Shown here one piece after another: positions 10,576 through 22,351 of a stretch of 64,000 nt of DNA (its first letter is position 1; every line of letters starts with the position of its first letter). The notes beneath the pieces are model-generated. The model saw nothing but the letters and a program-made list of their open reading frames with translations. It ran no database searches and had not been told where the DNA came from. The position numbers and the translations under genes are program-made. The DNA comes from Branchiostoma floridae (Eukaryota; Chordata; Leptocardii; Amphioxiformes; Branchiostomatidae): the NCBI RefSeq assembly GCF_000003815.2, contig NC_049983.1:13143153-13207152 (forward strand). Direction: 5' to 3'.

Positions 10576-13500
10576 ATGGAGGCACGCTTTCTTGTACTCG
10601 TCCGTAATAATGAAGTCTCGGAAGTATCTACAGTTCTTGGTGAGGAAAACGTCAGCCCAGATGTTTCTCTTGACCTCGGGACTCTTCGAGACAAGTTCGG
10701 CCGGTCTGTCCTGGAGCTAGCCGTGGACAGCGGGTCGCGCGAAGTGGCCGAGGTTCTGTTAGACCACGGCGCACCCATCGGTGACGCGCTGCTGTACGCC
10801 ATCGACAGACAGGACGTCGGTGCCGTGGGGATCCTGAAGGAGAGGGCGTTGACGGAGACCCTAGGTCGGACGTACGGTGTGGACTCTGAGGTGGGTAACT
10901 ATCTGATGGTTTGAAGAGGTGTAATGATTTACGCAGTATCAAGATGTGTTAGCGAAATGTCGTATTTGCTGCGTCATGGCCTTAATGTCTCTTACGTTCA
11001 ACTCCATGTTAGCTATTGTGTGTAATGTAAAGGCAGGAAAAACATTCAGGCACATCTTTTTTCAATAGCCTTTACAATACGATTTACAATTTCATAACGC
11101 TTTATTGAGAACACTTTCACTGCTTTTCTATTTGATGTTAGCATACTTTCCATTGTCCTTGCAGTTGCATACCTACATGATGTTTCAGTTCAGTTTACAC
11201 TCAGCTAAAACTACCTGTAAACAGTATATGTCTCAACGTAAACACCAGGGCTAAGTAATGTTGTTTGACCGGTCTCCTCGAGTTAAACAGATTACGCAGT
11301 TTACGTTCAGTTAGCTGTAACAGGTAACTGTAGCTTACATCAGACCAACGCACGCCGTGTGTGGTCCAAGGACAAAAGACTGTTAATTCGTAAGATTGGG
11401 GCTCTAGCTTTTCTGGTGTTGATTTTACATTAAGCCGTGTACATTTGAGTTGATATACGTGTATCAACGTTACAATTTCGCAGGATGGCAGCAGCGCCTT
11501 CCCCAGCTACATGACTCCGGTCATGCTAGCAGCCATGAAGAACAACTACGATATCCTGGAGATGCTGCTTCAAGCTGGCTTCCCTACACCTGCGCCAGAC
11601 GACTACAAATGGACAACAGACATCAGCGAGTCCATCGCTTGGCTGGACGCCTACCGTGCGGTGTGTAGTCCGTCCTACATCCTCCTCACCAGCCCCGACC
11701 CGTTCCATACGGCCTTCCGGACGGCCAAGGCTCTTCGGGACGTCCTTTGGAAGCGGGAACAGTACCGGCCTGAGCTGGAGCAGCTGGCGGACCAGTGTGA
11801 GACCTTCGCCTGTGAGTTACTGGACGAGGCACGCTCAACTAAAGAAGCCGAGACCATCCTCGAGCACCTCTGCAGTCCAGAGCACTCTCCATACAAAAAG
11901 CCCGTCTCTACTATCCAGCTAGCTGTGGACCTCCAACTAATGCAGGTAAGATACTACTGACAGTCTCTATCAGAACAAATTTCCATTGATAACTCGATCC
12001 CCCTTTCAGAGTGCTTCTAGTACTGATTACATTTTTGTAGATCTCGATATTGATATTCCGGTATACTTTTCGTGGATGAAAGATTCTTTGCCTCACGTTA
12101 CTTTTAATCTACCTTAGTGCATTTAGCCCCCAAGGGGGCATGAATATAGAATAAACAACTTTGTTGTAATCACTCTTTTAGTTGGTTTTAGCTTTTGAGA
12201 TGGTTAACGAAATCTTTCGTTTCAGTTCACGACGTACCCTTTTTGCTTTGAATATGTCAACCAACGAAAGTTCCAGGAGATCATAGACTTTCATCAGGTC
12301 TTTCAGGGGTGGGAAAACGCCTCTTCTGTCTATCCGATCGTTCTCTCGGTGACCGTGGGGCTAGCGTATCCCCTCCTGTGTCTGGCACATCTCCTAGCGC
12401 CTCAGTCAAAGGTCAGGGTGCGACAAGTTGTAGTATGGTACTCGAAGGCTCAATTGATACGTTATGCAGTTATACTGAATAATTGGTTGTGACTTTTAAT
12501 GAATAATAACTGGTAGTGCTGTTGAGTTTATTGATAGAATCAATCGGTTCCACTTCTAACATTATAAAAGCTACGTTGTGAGCACCAGATTTGTTAAGCT
12601 TTTGATATCTATATCTCTGTGTGTTCTTTGCTTTAGATGAAAAACTTCTTATCGTTTGTAGATCGGCAGGTTTTCAAGTCTTTCTGTTGTGCGTGAGATG
12701 TACTGGACCGTGTCGTGGATCGTTCTGCTGATCCTACTGTTGGTGGATTCTCAGTCCTACCGCCTGGGACCTTCGGAGATAGACAGTATTATCCAGGGGA
12801 CTCCAGCGTCATCTCGACCGGTGTCAGTAGCGTCCATATTGATCATGATGTGGATCATCGGTAAGTGGTATTACTTTCTCTGTTTCTCTTCTTCTTCTGT
12901 TATAACTGGCGCGCTGGTGGTTGTTGTCTGTTGTGATCCACAGCAGTGTACCATAATTGTGGCCTATCCCCACTACTGTATATGGTTGTGGATCACCTAG
13001 CCGAATATGCACTCAAAATGATTTCATACTTTCAACTACGATCATCCAGTGACTGAGTACTTAGACAGATTACAAAGGCAGCTATGATTCGTTTGTAAAT
13101 CAAATTGCTTGTAAAATACAGGGTGCTTTTTTTTCAGACATAGCATGGAAGGAACTACAAGACGTTCGACGAGAAGGCCTGATGGACCACTTCAAGCAGC
13201 CGTGGAACTTTCTGGACTTTGTGATGATTGCGGTCTTCCTAGCACAGTTCGCCCTCCGACTTGTGGCGATTCAGGCAAGAAGGGATTTCGTATTCCGAAA
13301 GAAGTATGTGATTGATTTTAAATCAACCAATTGTAATTTTGTTTGTTTGGATAGTTAACTGTGACGTTGCCTTTTTATTTTTTTAGCTCGACATATATAG
13401 ATCAGTACAGAACACGGTCGCCGATGAATGGACACATAAAGCAAATGAAACCAGCTTCCAGCCTGTTGCAGTGGCAGATGTCCTCTTCTCCATCTTCACA

Positions 13501-15052
13501 ATCGTCGTCTTTGTCCGAGCCATGTCTATGTTCATCTATAATCGTTTTCTGGGGATGCTGCTGATCTCCATCGGACGAATGGCTGTAGACATCATGAAGT
13601 TCGTGGTCCTGGATGGACTGGTTCTGTTCGCCTTTGCGCTCGGCTTGAACCAGCTGTACTGGTTCTATGGGACGATGCACCAGTACCTCTGTTCCAACTA
13701 CTCACAGAGCAACCTTCAGGCTTTGAGCTGTTCAAAGTCACAAGGTTTTGACACGTAAGTAATAATCCAACTTCTCCCTTGCAACATCGTCCTTGATCAA
13801 AGTTTTTCTGACGACATCCAATTCACATCGTAGAAAGACCAGAGATTTTATGTTGATATGATTGTGTACAATTTAAGGACGTCGACTATCAGTTTCTTTA
13901 TGGCTTGCGTTCGTTTTTCAGAATTTTCAGCGCGCTGCAATCCTTGTTCTGGGCTGGGTTCGGTGTTGTTGATCTGTCCACGCTCGAGCTGAAGCCGGGT
14001 ACCAGCCCAGTCAACGTGTTCCAGATACAAGAATGGCCTGTCATCACAGAGACTGCTGGAAAACTGGTGTTTGGGCTGTATGAAGTCATTGGGGTGTTGG
14101 TTCTCATCAACCTCCTCATCGCCATCATGAGTGACTCATTTACGAGGACAGAGGTACTCAATAAAGATGCAATGACAAACTTTACCGCTAAGATATGATA
14201 ACTTTAGCATTGTAGTCTTCATGCACATTGCCTTGGTTCCGTTTATGTGTATTATATTGAATTTCTGTTCATGTAGTTACGAAAACACCTTCATGTCTGA
14301 CCTGAATTTGTTCCAGGAAGTAAAACGCATTGACTGGGGCTTTGTGGTGATGAAAGACGTGCTACGCTACCTGAAGGTCGACCTGTCCTTACCCCCACCC
14401 TTCGGCCTGATAATGTCCGTGAGGAACGCTCTTGTTCGCCCGGTGTTGGCATTATGTGGTCGGCGAAACAATCCTCCCGATACGGACAACAATGTAGGTA
14501 TTAACTGTCATGGACAACAATTTTCATATTTGATGGCTACATGTATATGGTATCTGAAATGTGCTTCAATGTTCTGTTTGACGATCGACCGCTGAAATGA
14601 TCATCAGTATCTGATTGGACAAGAACCTCCTGGTGACTTGTTCCTTGCCATCTCTGATTTCACACTTGCATTTATCGTGGCCATCTTTTTCATTTTATAT
14701 AACGTGCATATTTTTCTTTCTTACTAAGATATCTAAGTTTGTTCAGGTGGAGAGAGCCATCCGCCCATCACAATCATCACTGCCAGCGAAACAGGATGTG
14801 TACAAAGTAAGTAAAGGGGAAAAAAGTGGGGATAAAAAAGAGATTTATCTATACATACACTCAACAAAGTACTACATGCAGGGCATTTGCTTGGTCTTCC
14901 GGTTATTGTATGCTTTCACACATTGAAGATATGGAAATGGTTACATTGTTCCATGGAGTTTTTAATAACTTAATTGGTGTTTTTTTATACAGATGGTTGT
15001 TGGCAGTCTTATGACCAGATATTTGCTTCGCAAGGAAAGGAGCCTGGAATGA
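10576..15052 (+). CDS. TRPC-like cation channel gene B
   Basis: Exons: 10576-10890, 11484-11945, 12226-12411, 12662-12860, 13138-13274, 13387-13754, 13922-14153, 14317-14493, 14747-14806, 14993-15052. The CDS is 2196 bp, predicting 731 aa, and all junction phases agree. Expected product: a plasma-membrane non-selective cation channel subunit forming tetramers. Family signs are N-terminal ankyrin repeats, SPSYILLTSPDP in the linker domain, LGMLLISIGRM in the S4-S5 linker, FALGLNQLYWFY at the end of S5, SLFWAGFG in the pore, LINLLIAIMSDSF in S6 and VSLPPPFG-type sequence (here LSLPPPFG) after the TRP helix. The Cys-x-Cys-x2-Cys zinc site of vertebrate TRPC linkers is absent and the tail ends at RYLLRKERSLE. 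The exon 5 donor is GC (CAG|gcaaga). Its closest copy is D. Confidence 0.88.
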
Positions 15053-15951
15053 AAGGGCATTTGTACATATGTACAATGCATCACCTTACTATTCTATTCT
15101 ACTAGGTAGTTTGCTGTCTTTACTTAATGGAATGTAAATTATATATTTTATAAAGGATGACCGCTTTGAAAGAAGATTTCTTCCTTCCTTGATTATACAT
15201 GTATCGTTAAATCATATTATGAGTCAACATTTTCCTCAATGTTAGATGTTTCATTGAACACCGATCACGGACTTAACCAGGAGACGGCTAAGGAGGTAAA
15301 GATCGTAAGGTAACTTAGAAGTCATGTTCTTGTCTGTAAGCAAAAGAAGGTGAACATTATGGTTGTGTCCATCAATATATGTAATGTTACAGTGTTTGTT
15401 ATTGTTAGGAAGATACTGAATATAGAGTACACGTGTTATCAAAGGAATTTTGTCAGATTCTATTCTTACTTCTCAATCCTGATATATAGACCTGTCTGTT
15501 AGCTTCTTCATAGTACGTGTAAGCTATAGAATAGTCAATGGTCACACACGGAAATTCAACATTATGTTGTAATCTCAGCTCTGTTATTTAGATTGAGGTC
15601 AGTGATATGTATTAGTAGGCAGATGAAGACATTGTGAACGAAGGTTTAGAGATTATTCAACTACTCATATACATTACAACAATAGAGAGTTTTCCTAGAC
15701 AAAAATGCATCTATTACTTGTCAAGTTCTTCATCCAGTATTTATGACATTAATCGGCATTCTAGTGGGTGTAGGATACAGATATATTACATTAATAATAA
15801 ATCGCTCGGGATTTCCGATCTGGCAGTGATCATCTTATTACTTCCATTCCTCATGACTTATTAATGTGTAACGCAGACGTCGAGAGTTCCAAAGCGCAAC
15901 AGGTGCACGTGACTTGTTCTTGTGATTAAATGACTTATTCCCCTCATCACA
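15053..15951. other. B-C spacer
   Basis: This is intergenic DNA homologous to the other spacers in the array. It contains the shared phrases 'gtctgtaagcaaaag', 'aataaatcgctcgggattt' and 'ggcagtgatcatcttattac'. No gene is seen. A canonical AATAAA close to the stop codon is not evident. Confidence 0.5.
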
Positions 15952-16276
15952 AGTACAGGTTTTATTTCTTCTCTCAGTGACACCAGATTCAGATCCTTCG
16001 GAGATGTTAGCTGCCTCCTCAACTGTTTAGGTCCTAATGGCTCAAGTCATTAAACAGTGGATTATAACCCCGGCCCCCATCGGGACTAATTAGGTGGAGA
16101 AATAACCGACATTTCAACTCTATTGTACTGGTAAAGAGACGCCCTCTGGCAAGGCTAGGCGTCTAATCAGGTGGACAAGAGTTACATCTCATGAACGGGT
16201 TAAACCGGTAGGTTGGCGTCATGCCCAAAAGTAGCACATAGTCATCACACGTCACTTTCCAAACATTCACGGAAAC
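15952..16276 (+). promoter_or_regulatory. conserved 5' block of gene C
   Basis: Same upstream block as the other A-E copies, with the inverted repeat AGACGCC-N14-GGCGTCT intact and 'accggtaggttggcgtcatg' about 60-70 bp before the ATG. Likely promoter and 5' UTR; inferred from conservation. Confidence 0.5.
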
Positions 16277-19200
16277 ATGGAGGCACGTTTTCTGAGTCTC
16301 GTCCGTAATAATGAAGTCTCGGAAGTATCCACGGTTCTTGGTGAGGTGAATGTAAGCCCAGACGCTTGTCCTGACCTTGGTTCACTCCGGGACAAGTTCG
16401 GAAGATCTGTCCTGGAGCTAGCCGTGGACAGCGGGTCGCGCGAAGTGGCCGAGGTTCTGTTAGACCACGGCGCACCCATCGGTGACGCGCTGCTGTACGC
16501 CATCGACAGACAGGACGCCGACGCCGTTCGGATCCTGAAGGAGAGGGCGTTGGCGGAGACCTTAGGTCGGACGTACGGTGTGGACTCTGAGGTGGGTAAC
16601 TATCTGATGGTTTGAAGAGATGTCAAGACGTGTTAGTGAAATGTAGTATTTGCTGCGCCGTGGCCTTGTCTCTTTCGTTCAACTCCATGTTAGCTCTTGT
16701 GTACAATGTGAAGGCAAAAACACATTGGCACAGGGTTTTCAATAGCCAATGTGATGATTGTCGGCTTTAGACAAACGCGTTTTATTCAGAACTCTTCAGG
16801 GTATTCACTACTTTCCGACATTCGATTTAATGTTAGCATACGATGGTGAGTCAAAACTCATGCAAGTGGTTTCATAACAGACCCATTCATTAATGCCCTC
16901 ATGAGTAGGAACATGCAAAATAAAGATCATCATCATTAATGGAATGAGCTGAAACTTGGCACAGAGGTACAGGCATATTGAAATTGAAATTTTTGAAATT
17001 TGTTTTTCATTATTTTATGAGTTATTGAACTGATGTCAAGATGACCACGCCCTTTGAAGCCCGTCAGAAGAAAAGTGATGTCCAATTAATATGCAATTAA
17101 GAATTTCCCTAAACCATGGTACCAATTTTTTCTAATAAAGGAGCATGCACATAGAATAAGCTGCTTTTCTCTATAAGCCACAGGCTTATTTTCAAATCTG
17201 ATCATGAAATCCGATCAGTTTTTCTTTTTTTGCTGCTGGCATGGAGTGAGGTACAATCGGTCGTTAGGGTTATGAGATTTGCGGTGTGTTTCAATTCAGT
17301 TTACATTCGAATAAACTGCTAGTAAACCGGTACATGTCTCAAGTAAAACGCTAGGGCTAAGTAAAGTTGCCAAATTGGTCTCATTACGTTTAACAGATTC
17401 CGCAGTTTACGTTCAGATAGCTGCAACAGGCAACTGACCAACGCACGCCCTGTATGTGTCTGGTCTTTTTCCGACGACGAAAGACTGTTAAGACTTGCAC
17501 AACATATTGGGGCTCTAGCTCCTCTGGTCTTGATTCTGTATTAAGTCTCCTACATTTGAGTTGATACGTATATAAGTTCGCAGGATGGCAGCAGCGCCTT
17601 CCCCAGCTACATGACTCCGATCATGTTGGCAGCCATGAAGAACTACTACGATATCCTGGAGATGCTGCTTCACGCTGGCTTCCCTACACCTGCGCCAGAC
17701 GACTACAAATGGACAACCGACATCAGCGAGTCCATCGCTTGGCTGGACGCCTACCGTGCGGTGTGTAGTCCGTCCTACATCCTCCTCACCAGCCCCGACC
17801 CGTTCCGTACGGCCTTCCGGACGGCCAAGGCTCTTCGAGATGTCCTTTGGAAGCGGGAACAGTACCGGCCTGAGCTGGAGCAGCTGGCGGACCAGTGTGA
17901 GACGTTCGCCTGTGAGCTACTGGACGAGGCACGCTCAACTAAAGAAGCCGGAACCATCCTCGAGCACCTCTGCAGCCCAGAGGACTCTCCATACAGAAAG
18001 TCCGTCTCTACTATCCAGCTAGCTGTGGACCTCCAGCTAAAGCAGGTTGAATGCTACTTACAGTTTCGAGCTGAACAAATTGAAATTGATAACTTGATTC
18101 CCATTTCGAAGTGCTTCTAGGACTGATTACATTTTTGTGTGGATTGCTATCAATTTGCCAGTATACTTTTCGTGGATGGAAGATTCTTTGGTGCATGTTA
18201 ATTTTAGTCTTTAGTCTACCTTAGTGCATTTGACCCCCAATGGTCAATGGAATATGCAATGAATAGCTTTAATGATATAGTTGGTTTAGCTTTTGATATA
18301 GCTAACGAAATCTCCCGTATCAGGTTGCGACGCACCCTTTTTGCTTTGAATATGTCAACCAACGGAAGTTCCAGGAGTTCGCAGACTTTCATCAGGCCTT
18401 TCAGGGGTGGGAAAACGCCTCTTCCGTCTATCCGATTGTTCTCTCGGTGACCGTGGGGCTAGCGTATCCCCTCCTGTGTCTGGCACATCTCCTGGCGCCT
18501 CAGTCAAAGGTCAGGGTAAGATTCGTTGAATCAAAGGATACGTTATGCATTTTATACTGCTATACTGAATAACTGATTGTTACGCTTGATAAATAGGAAC
18601 TGGTAGTGCTGTTGAATTTATCAATAGAAATAATTGGCTCCCCTTCTAACATTAGAAAAGCTACTCTGTGTGTGCGTGTGTGTGTATGTGCCGTCTACTC
18701 TGGATACTAATTTTCATATCGTTTGTAGATCGGCAAGTTTTCGAGTCTTTCTGTTGTGCGTGAGATGTACTGGACCGCATCGTGGATCGTTCTGCTGATC
18801 CTACTGTTGGTGGATTCTCAGTCCTTCCGAGTGGGACCAGCAGAGTTAGACAGTATTATCCAGGGGTCTCCAGTGTCCTCTGAACCGGTATCAGCAACGA
18901 AGATACTGATCATGATATGGATCATCGGTAAGTGGTATTAATTTTCTTGTTTCTCTTACGTTTCTATTGCAGCTGGCGCCGTCGGCTTGTTGTGATCAGC
19001 AGCAGTGTACCATAGCTGTGGCCTATCCTACAGGACGGGGATCACTTAGCCGAATATGCACTCTATAGTGCATGATCTGATAAGCTCTGATTCCTCCTCC
19101 AAATGATTTCATGCTTTCAACTACGATAATTCAGCGATTGAAGTACGTCAATAAGAATTACGAAAGCAGAATCTAATATGATTCGTTTGGCTTTGTTGTA

Positions 19201-21088
19201 AAATACAGGATTCCTTTTTCAGACATAGCGTGGAAAGACCTGCAAGAAGTTCGAAGAGAAGGCCTGATGGACCACTTCAAGCAGCTTTGGAACATTCTGG
19301 ACTTTGTGATGATTGCGGTCTACCTAGCACAGTTCACTCTCCGGCTTGTGTCACTTTTTCAGGCAAGAGGGCATTTGGTATTTCGAAAGAAGAATGTAAT
19401 TTTGAATCAACCGATTGTAATTTGGTATGTTAAGCGGTCTGTGATGTTGACTTTTTATATTTTCATTAGCTCGACATACGTTCCGAGCAGAACACGGTCG
19501 CCGATGATTGGACACACAAAGCAAATGAAAGCAGATTCCAGCCGGTTGCAGTCGCAGACGCCCTCTTCTCCATATTCACAATCGTCGTCTTTATCCGAGC
19601 CTTGTCTCTGTTTATTTATAACCGTTTCCTGGGGATGCTGCTGATCTCCATCGGACGAATGGCTGTAGACATCATGAAGTTCGTGGTCATGCACGGACTG
19701 GTTCTGTTCGCCTTTGCGCTCGGCTTGAACCAGCTGTACTGGTTCTATGGGACGATGCACCAGTACCTCTGTTCCAACTATTCACGGAGCAACTTGAAGG
19801 ATTTGAGCTGTTCAATGTCACAAGGTTTTGACACGTAAGTAATATCCAGAGTCTCACTTATAACATCGTCCTTGATCAAGTTTTTATGACATTCAATTCA
19901 TAAAGTAGGATAGTGGACCCATTTTCGGTTTGCGTTCCCTTTTCAGAATTTTCAGCTCGCTGCAATCCCTGTTCTGGGCTGCGTTTGGTATTGTTGACTT
20001 GTCCACGCTCGAGCTGAAGCCGGGTACCAGCCCAGTCAACGTGTTCCAGATACAAGAATGGCCTGTCATCACAGAGACTGCCGGCAAACTGGTATTTGGG
20101 CTGTATGAAGTCATTGGAGTGTTGGTTCTCATCAATCTACTCATCGCCATCATGAGCGACTCATTTACGAGGACAGAGGTACTCAATAAAAATACACTGG
20201 CCAACCTTTCCGCTAAGATATGATAACTTTAGCATGGTACCCTTCATTTTACGTATGTTGCCTTGGTTTTGTTTGTGCTATTTATGAAGTTACGAAAACT
20301 CCTTCATGTCTGACCTGAATTTGTTCCAGGAAGTAAAACGCGTTGACTGGGGCTTTGTGGTGATGAAAGACGTGCTACGCTACCTGAAGGTGGACGTGTC
20401 CTTACCTCCACCCTTCGGCCTGATGATGTCCGTGAGGAACGCTGTTGTCCGCCCGGTGTTGGCATTATGTGGTCGGCGAAACAATCCTTCCGATACGGAC
20501 AATAATGTAGGTATATACATATCGACGGTCATGGGCTAATACATGGCAACAATCTTCATATTTAATTTCTACATGTGTATGGTGTTTGAAATGTGCTTCA
20601 ATATTCTGCCAATCGACCACTAAAATGATTATCTGATAGGATAAGTGCCTCCTGGCAACAAGTTCCTTTTCATCTCTGATGTCACATTTGCTTTCACAAT
20701 GGCCATGGGTTGTCCCTTTTCCTTTATCTTTTCATAACGTGCATGTTTCCTCTCTACTCTAACGGATATCTACATTTGTTTTAGGTGGAGACAGCTGATG
20801 GTCAACCACAATCACCGCTGCCAGGGGAACACGATGCGTACAAAGTAAGTAAGGGATGAATAACATACTGGGGTTCAAATTAGGCTGTACACACACTCAT
20901 CACACTGCCTGGTAGACATTTCCATTATCTTGTATGTAGATATCATCAATTTGTTTTGACATATTGCAGATATCGAAATGCTGACATTGTTCCTTACAGT
21001 CTTAATGACCCTTGTTTTTTTTATATAGATGATTGTTGGCAGTCTTATGACCAGATATTTGCTTCGCAAGGAAAGGAGTCTGGAATGA
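16277..21088 (+). CDS. TRPC-like cation channel gene C
   Basis: Exons: 16277-16591, 17584-18045, 18324-18509, 18729-18927, 19223-19362, 19470-19834, 19947-20178, 20330-20506, 20785-20844, 21029-21088. The CDS is 2196 bp (731 aa) with consistent phases. Domain order is ankyrin repeats, TRPC linker domain, S1-S6 with SLFWAAFG in the pore, TRP helix with VSLPPPFG, short tail. Exon 5 is one codon longer than in B and D, and exon 6 one codon shorter, features shared with E. Exon 3 starts with a Val codon (tatcag|GTTGCG) rather than Phe, also shared with E. The exon 5 donor is GC. An AATAAA 114 nt after the stop (21202-21207) is a plausible poly(A) signal. Confidence 0.88.
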
Positions 21089-21201
21089 AACGAATGAAAG
21101 GGCATTTGCGTAATATAACTTCCTATTTCTAATTGGGATTGTTTCCATAGCCCACATTTGTACATGTATCTATCAGGTAGTATAAAATCTTTACTAAATG
21201 T

Positions 21202-21207
21202 AATAAA
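21202..21207 (+). terminator. candidate poly(A) signal of gene C
   Basis: AATAAA lies 114 nt after the gene C stop codon. The same stretch was carried to the end of gene A, where AATAAA sits 17 nt after the stop at 9236-9241. Hexamer match and position are the only evidence. Confidence 0.5.
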
Positions 21208-22351
21208 AAAAATTACATATCTGAAAAGGAATGACTTTCAAAAATATTTCTTCTTTACTTTAATGTACACGTATCTTAAAGTTATAGCATGAATCAACAT
21301 TGTTCCCAATACCCATTGTTGTGCTGAACACCAATCTAGGATTTAACCATAGACAGGCTAAGAGGGATACATATTATGAAACAACCCAGTAGTCATGTTT
21401 TTGTCTGGAAGCAAAAGTAAGCGAACAACATGGTTGTTGTTTTAATTGATATTGAAACATGCATGCAAGTCTTATTTGTTGCACTAAACGGCTCCAGAGG
21501 GGGGGGGGGGGGGGGGGTAAACGTATCAAAGATATTGAAACCTATATCATATCGAGGCCACCTGAATTGATGTTTTACACGACATATTCTTGAAATGAAC
21601 CTTTGTTCCATTTCCTTTTGTACGTGTCAGTGGAATTGTCAGCTTGTAAGGTTTGTTGACATTCTAGTGGGTATATACGATACAGATATTTCACATTAAC
21701 AATAAATCACTCGAGATTTCCGAAATGGCAGTGATCATCTTATTACTTCAATTCCACATTACTTATCAATGTGTAACGCTTACATCGGGAGCTCTACAGC
21801 GCAACAGGTGCACTTGTTCTTGTGATTAAAGATTTCAATTTCAATGTTCCTTATGTACGTGTAAGTGGAGCTTGTGAGGTTTGTTACATGCTTGAAAAAA
21901 GCATGTACTGTTTCTGGTAGGGATCTTTGTGATTCCGGACCGATATCTCTAGAACCTCTGGATGGATTGCGATTTCCTTTGCTATGGGGATAGAGTGTGT
22001 GACCTATTGTGCTATTAAGTAGATTAGAAGTTTGCTGTTGTTTTGTGGTTCGTTTTTTTTTTAAATATTTACACCCCTTTTCCTGATATGGAGTGATCTG
22101 GCCTCATTCCCTCTGTCTCAACCTCCTTGGGGACAGCTAGCAGCTGTAACATGTGTTTTGAGTTTTCAGTAGCATGGGAGTGTGTGGAAGGGTCGTTTCC
22201 AGTGCTATATCTCCAGAACAGAACGTGTGATTTACCTCCATGAAAAATGGAGGTATAGTTTTTGGTGTGTCTGTGTGTGTGTCTGTTTGTGTTTCCACAT
22301 ATTTGTGGTCAGCATAACTTTAGAACCTGTTGATGGATTGTAATGATATTT

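Noticed and set aside
13275-13303. Use of the downstream GT donor (AAGAA|gtatgt) after gene B exon 5
   Set aside because: It adds 29 nt and breaks the frame into exon 6, and the site is lost in C and E; the GC donor fits the phase seen in F and G.
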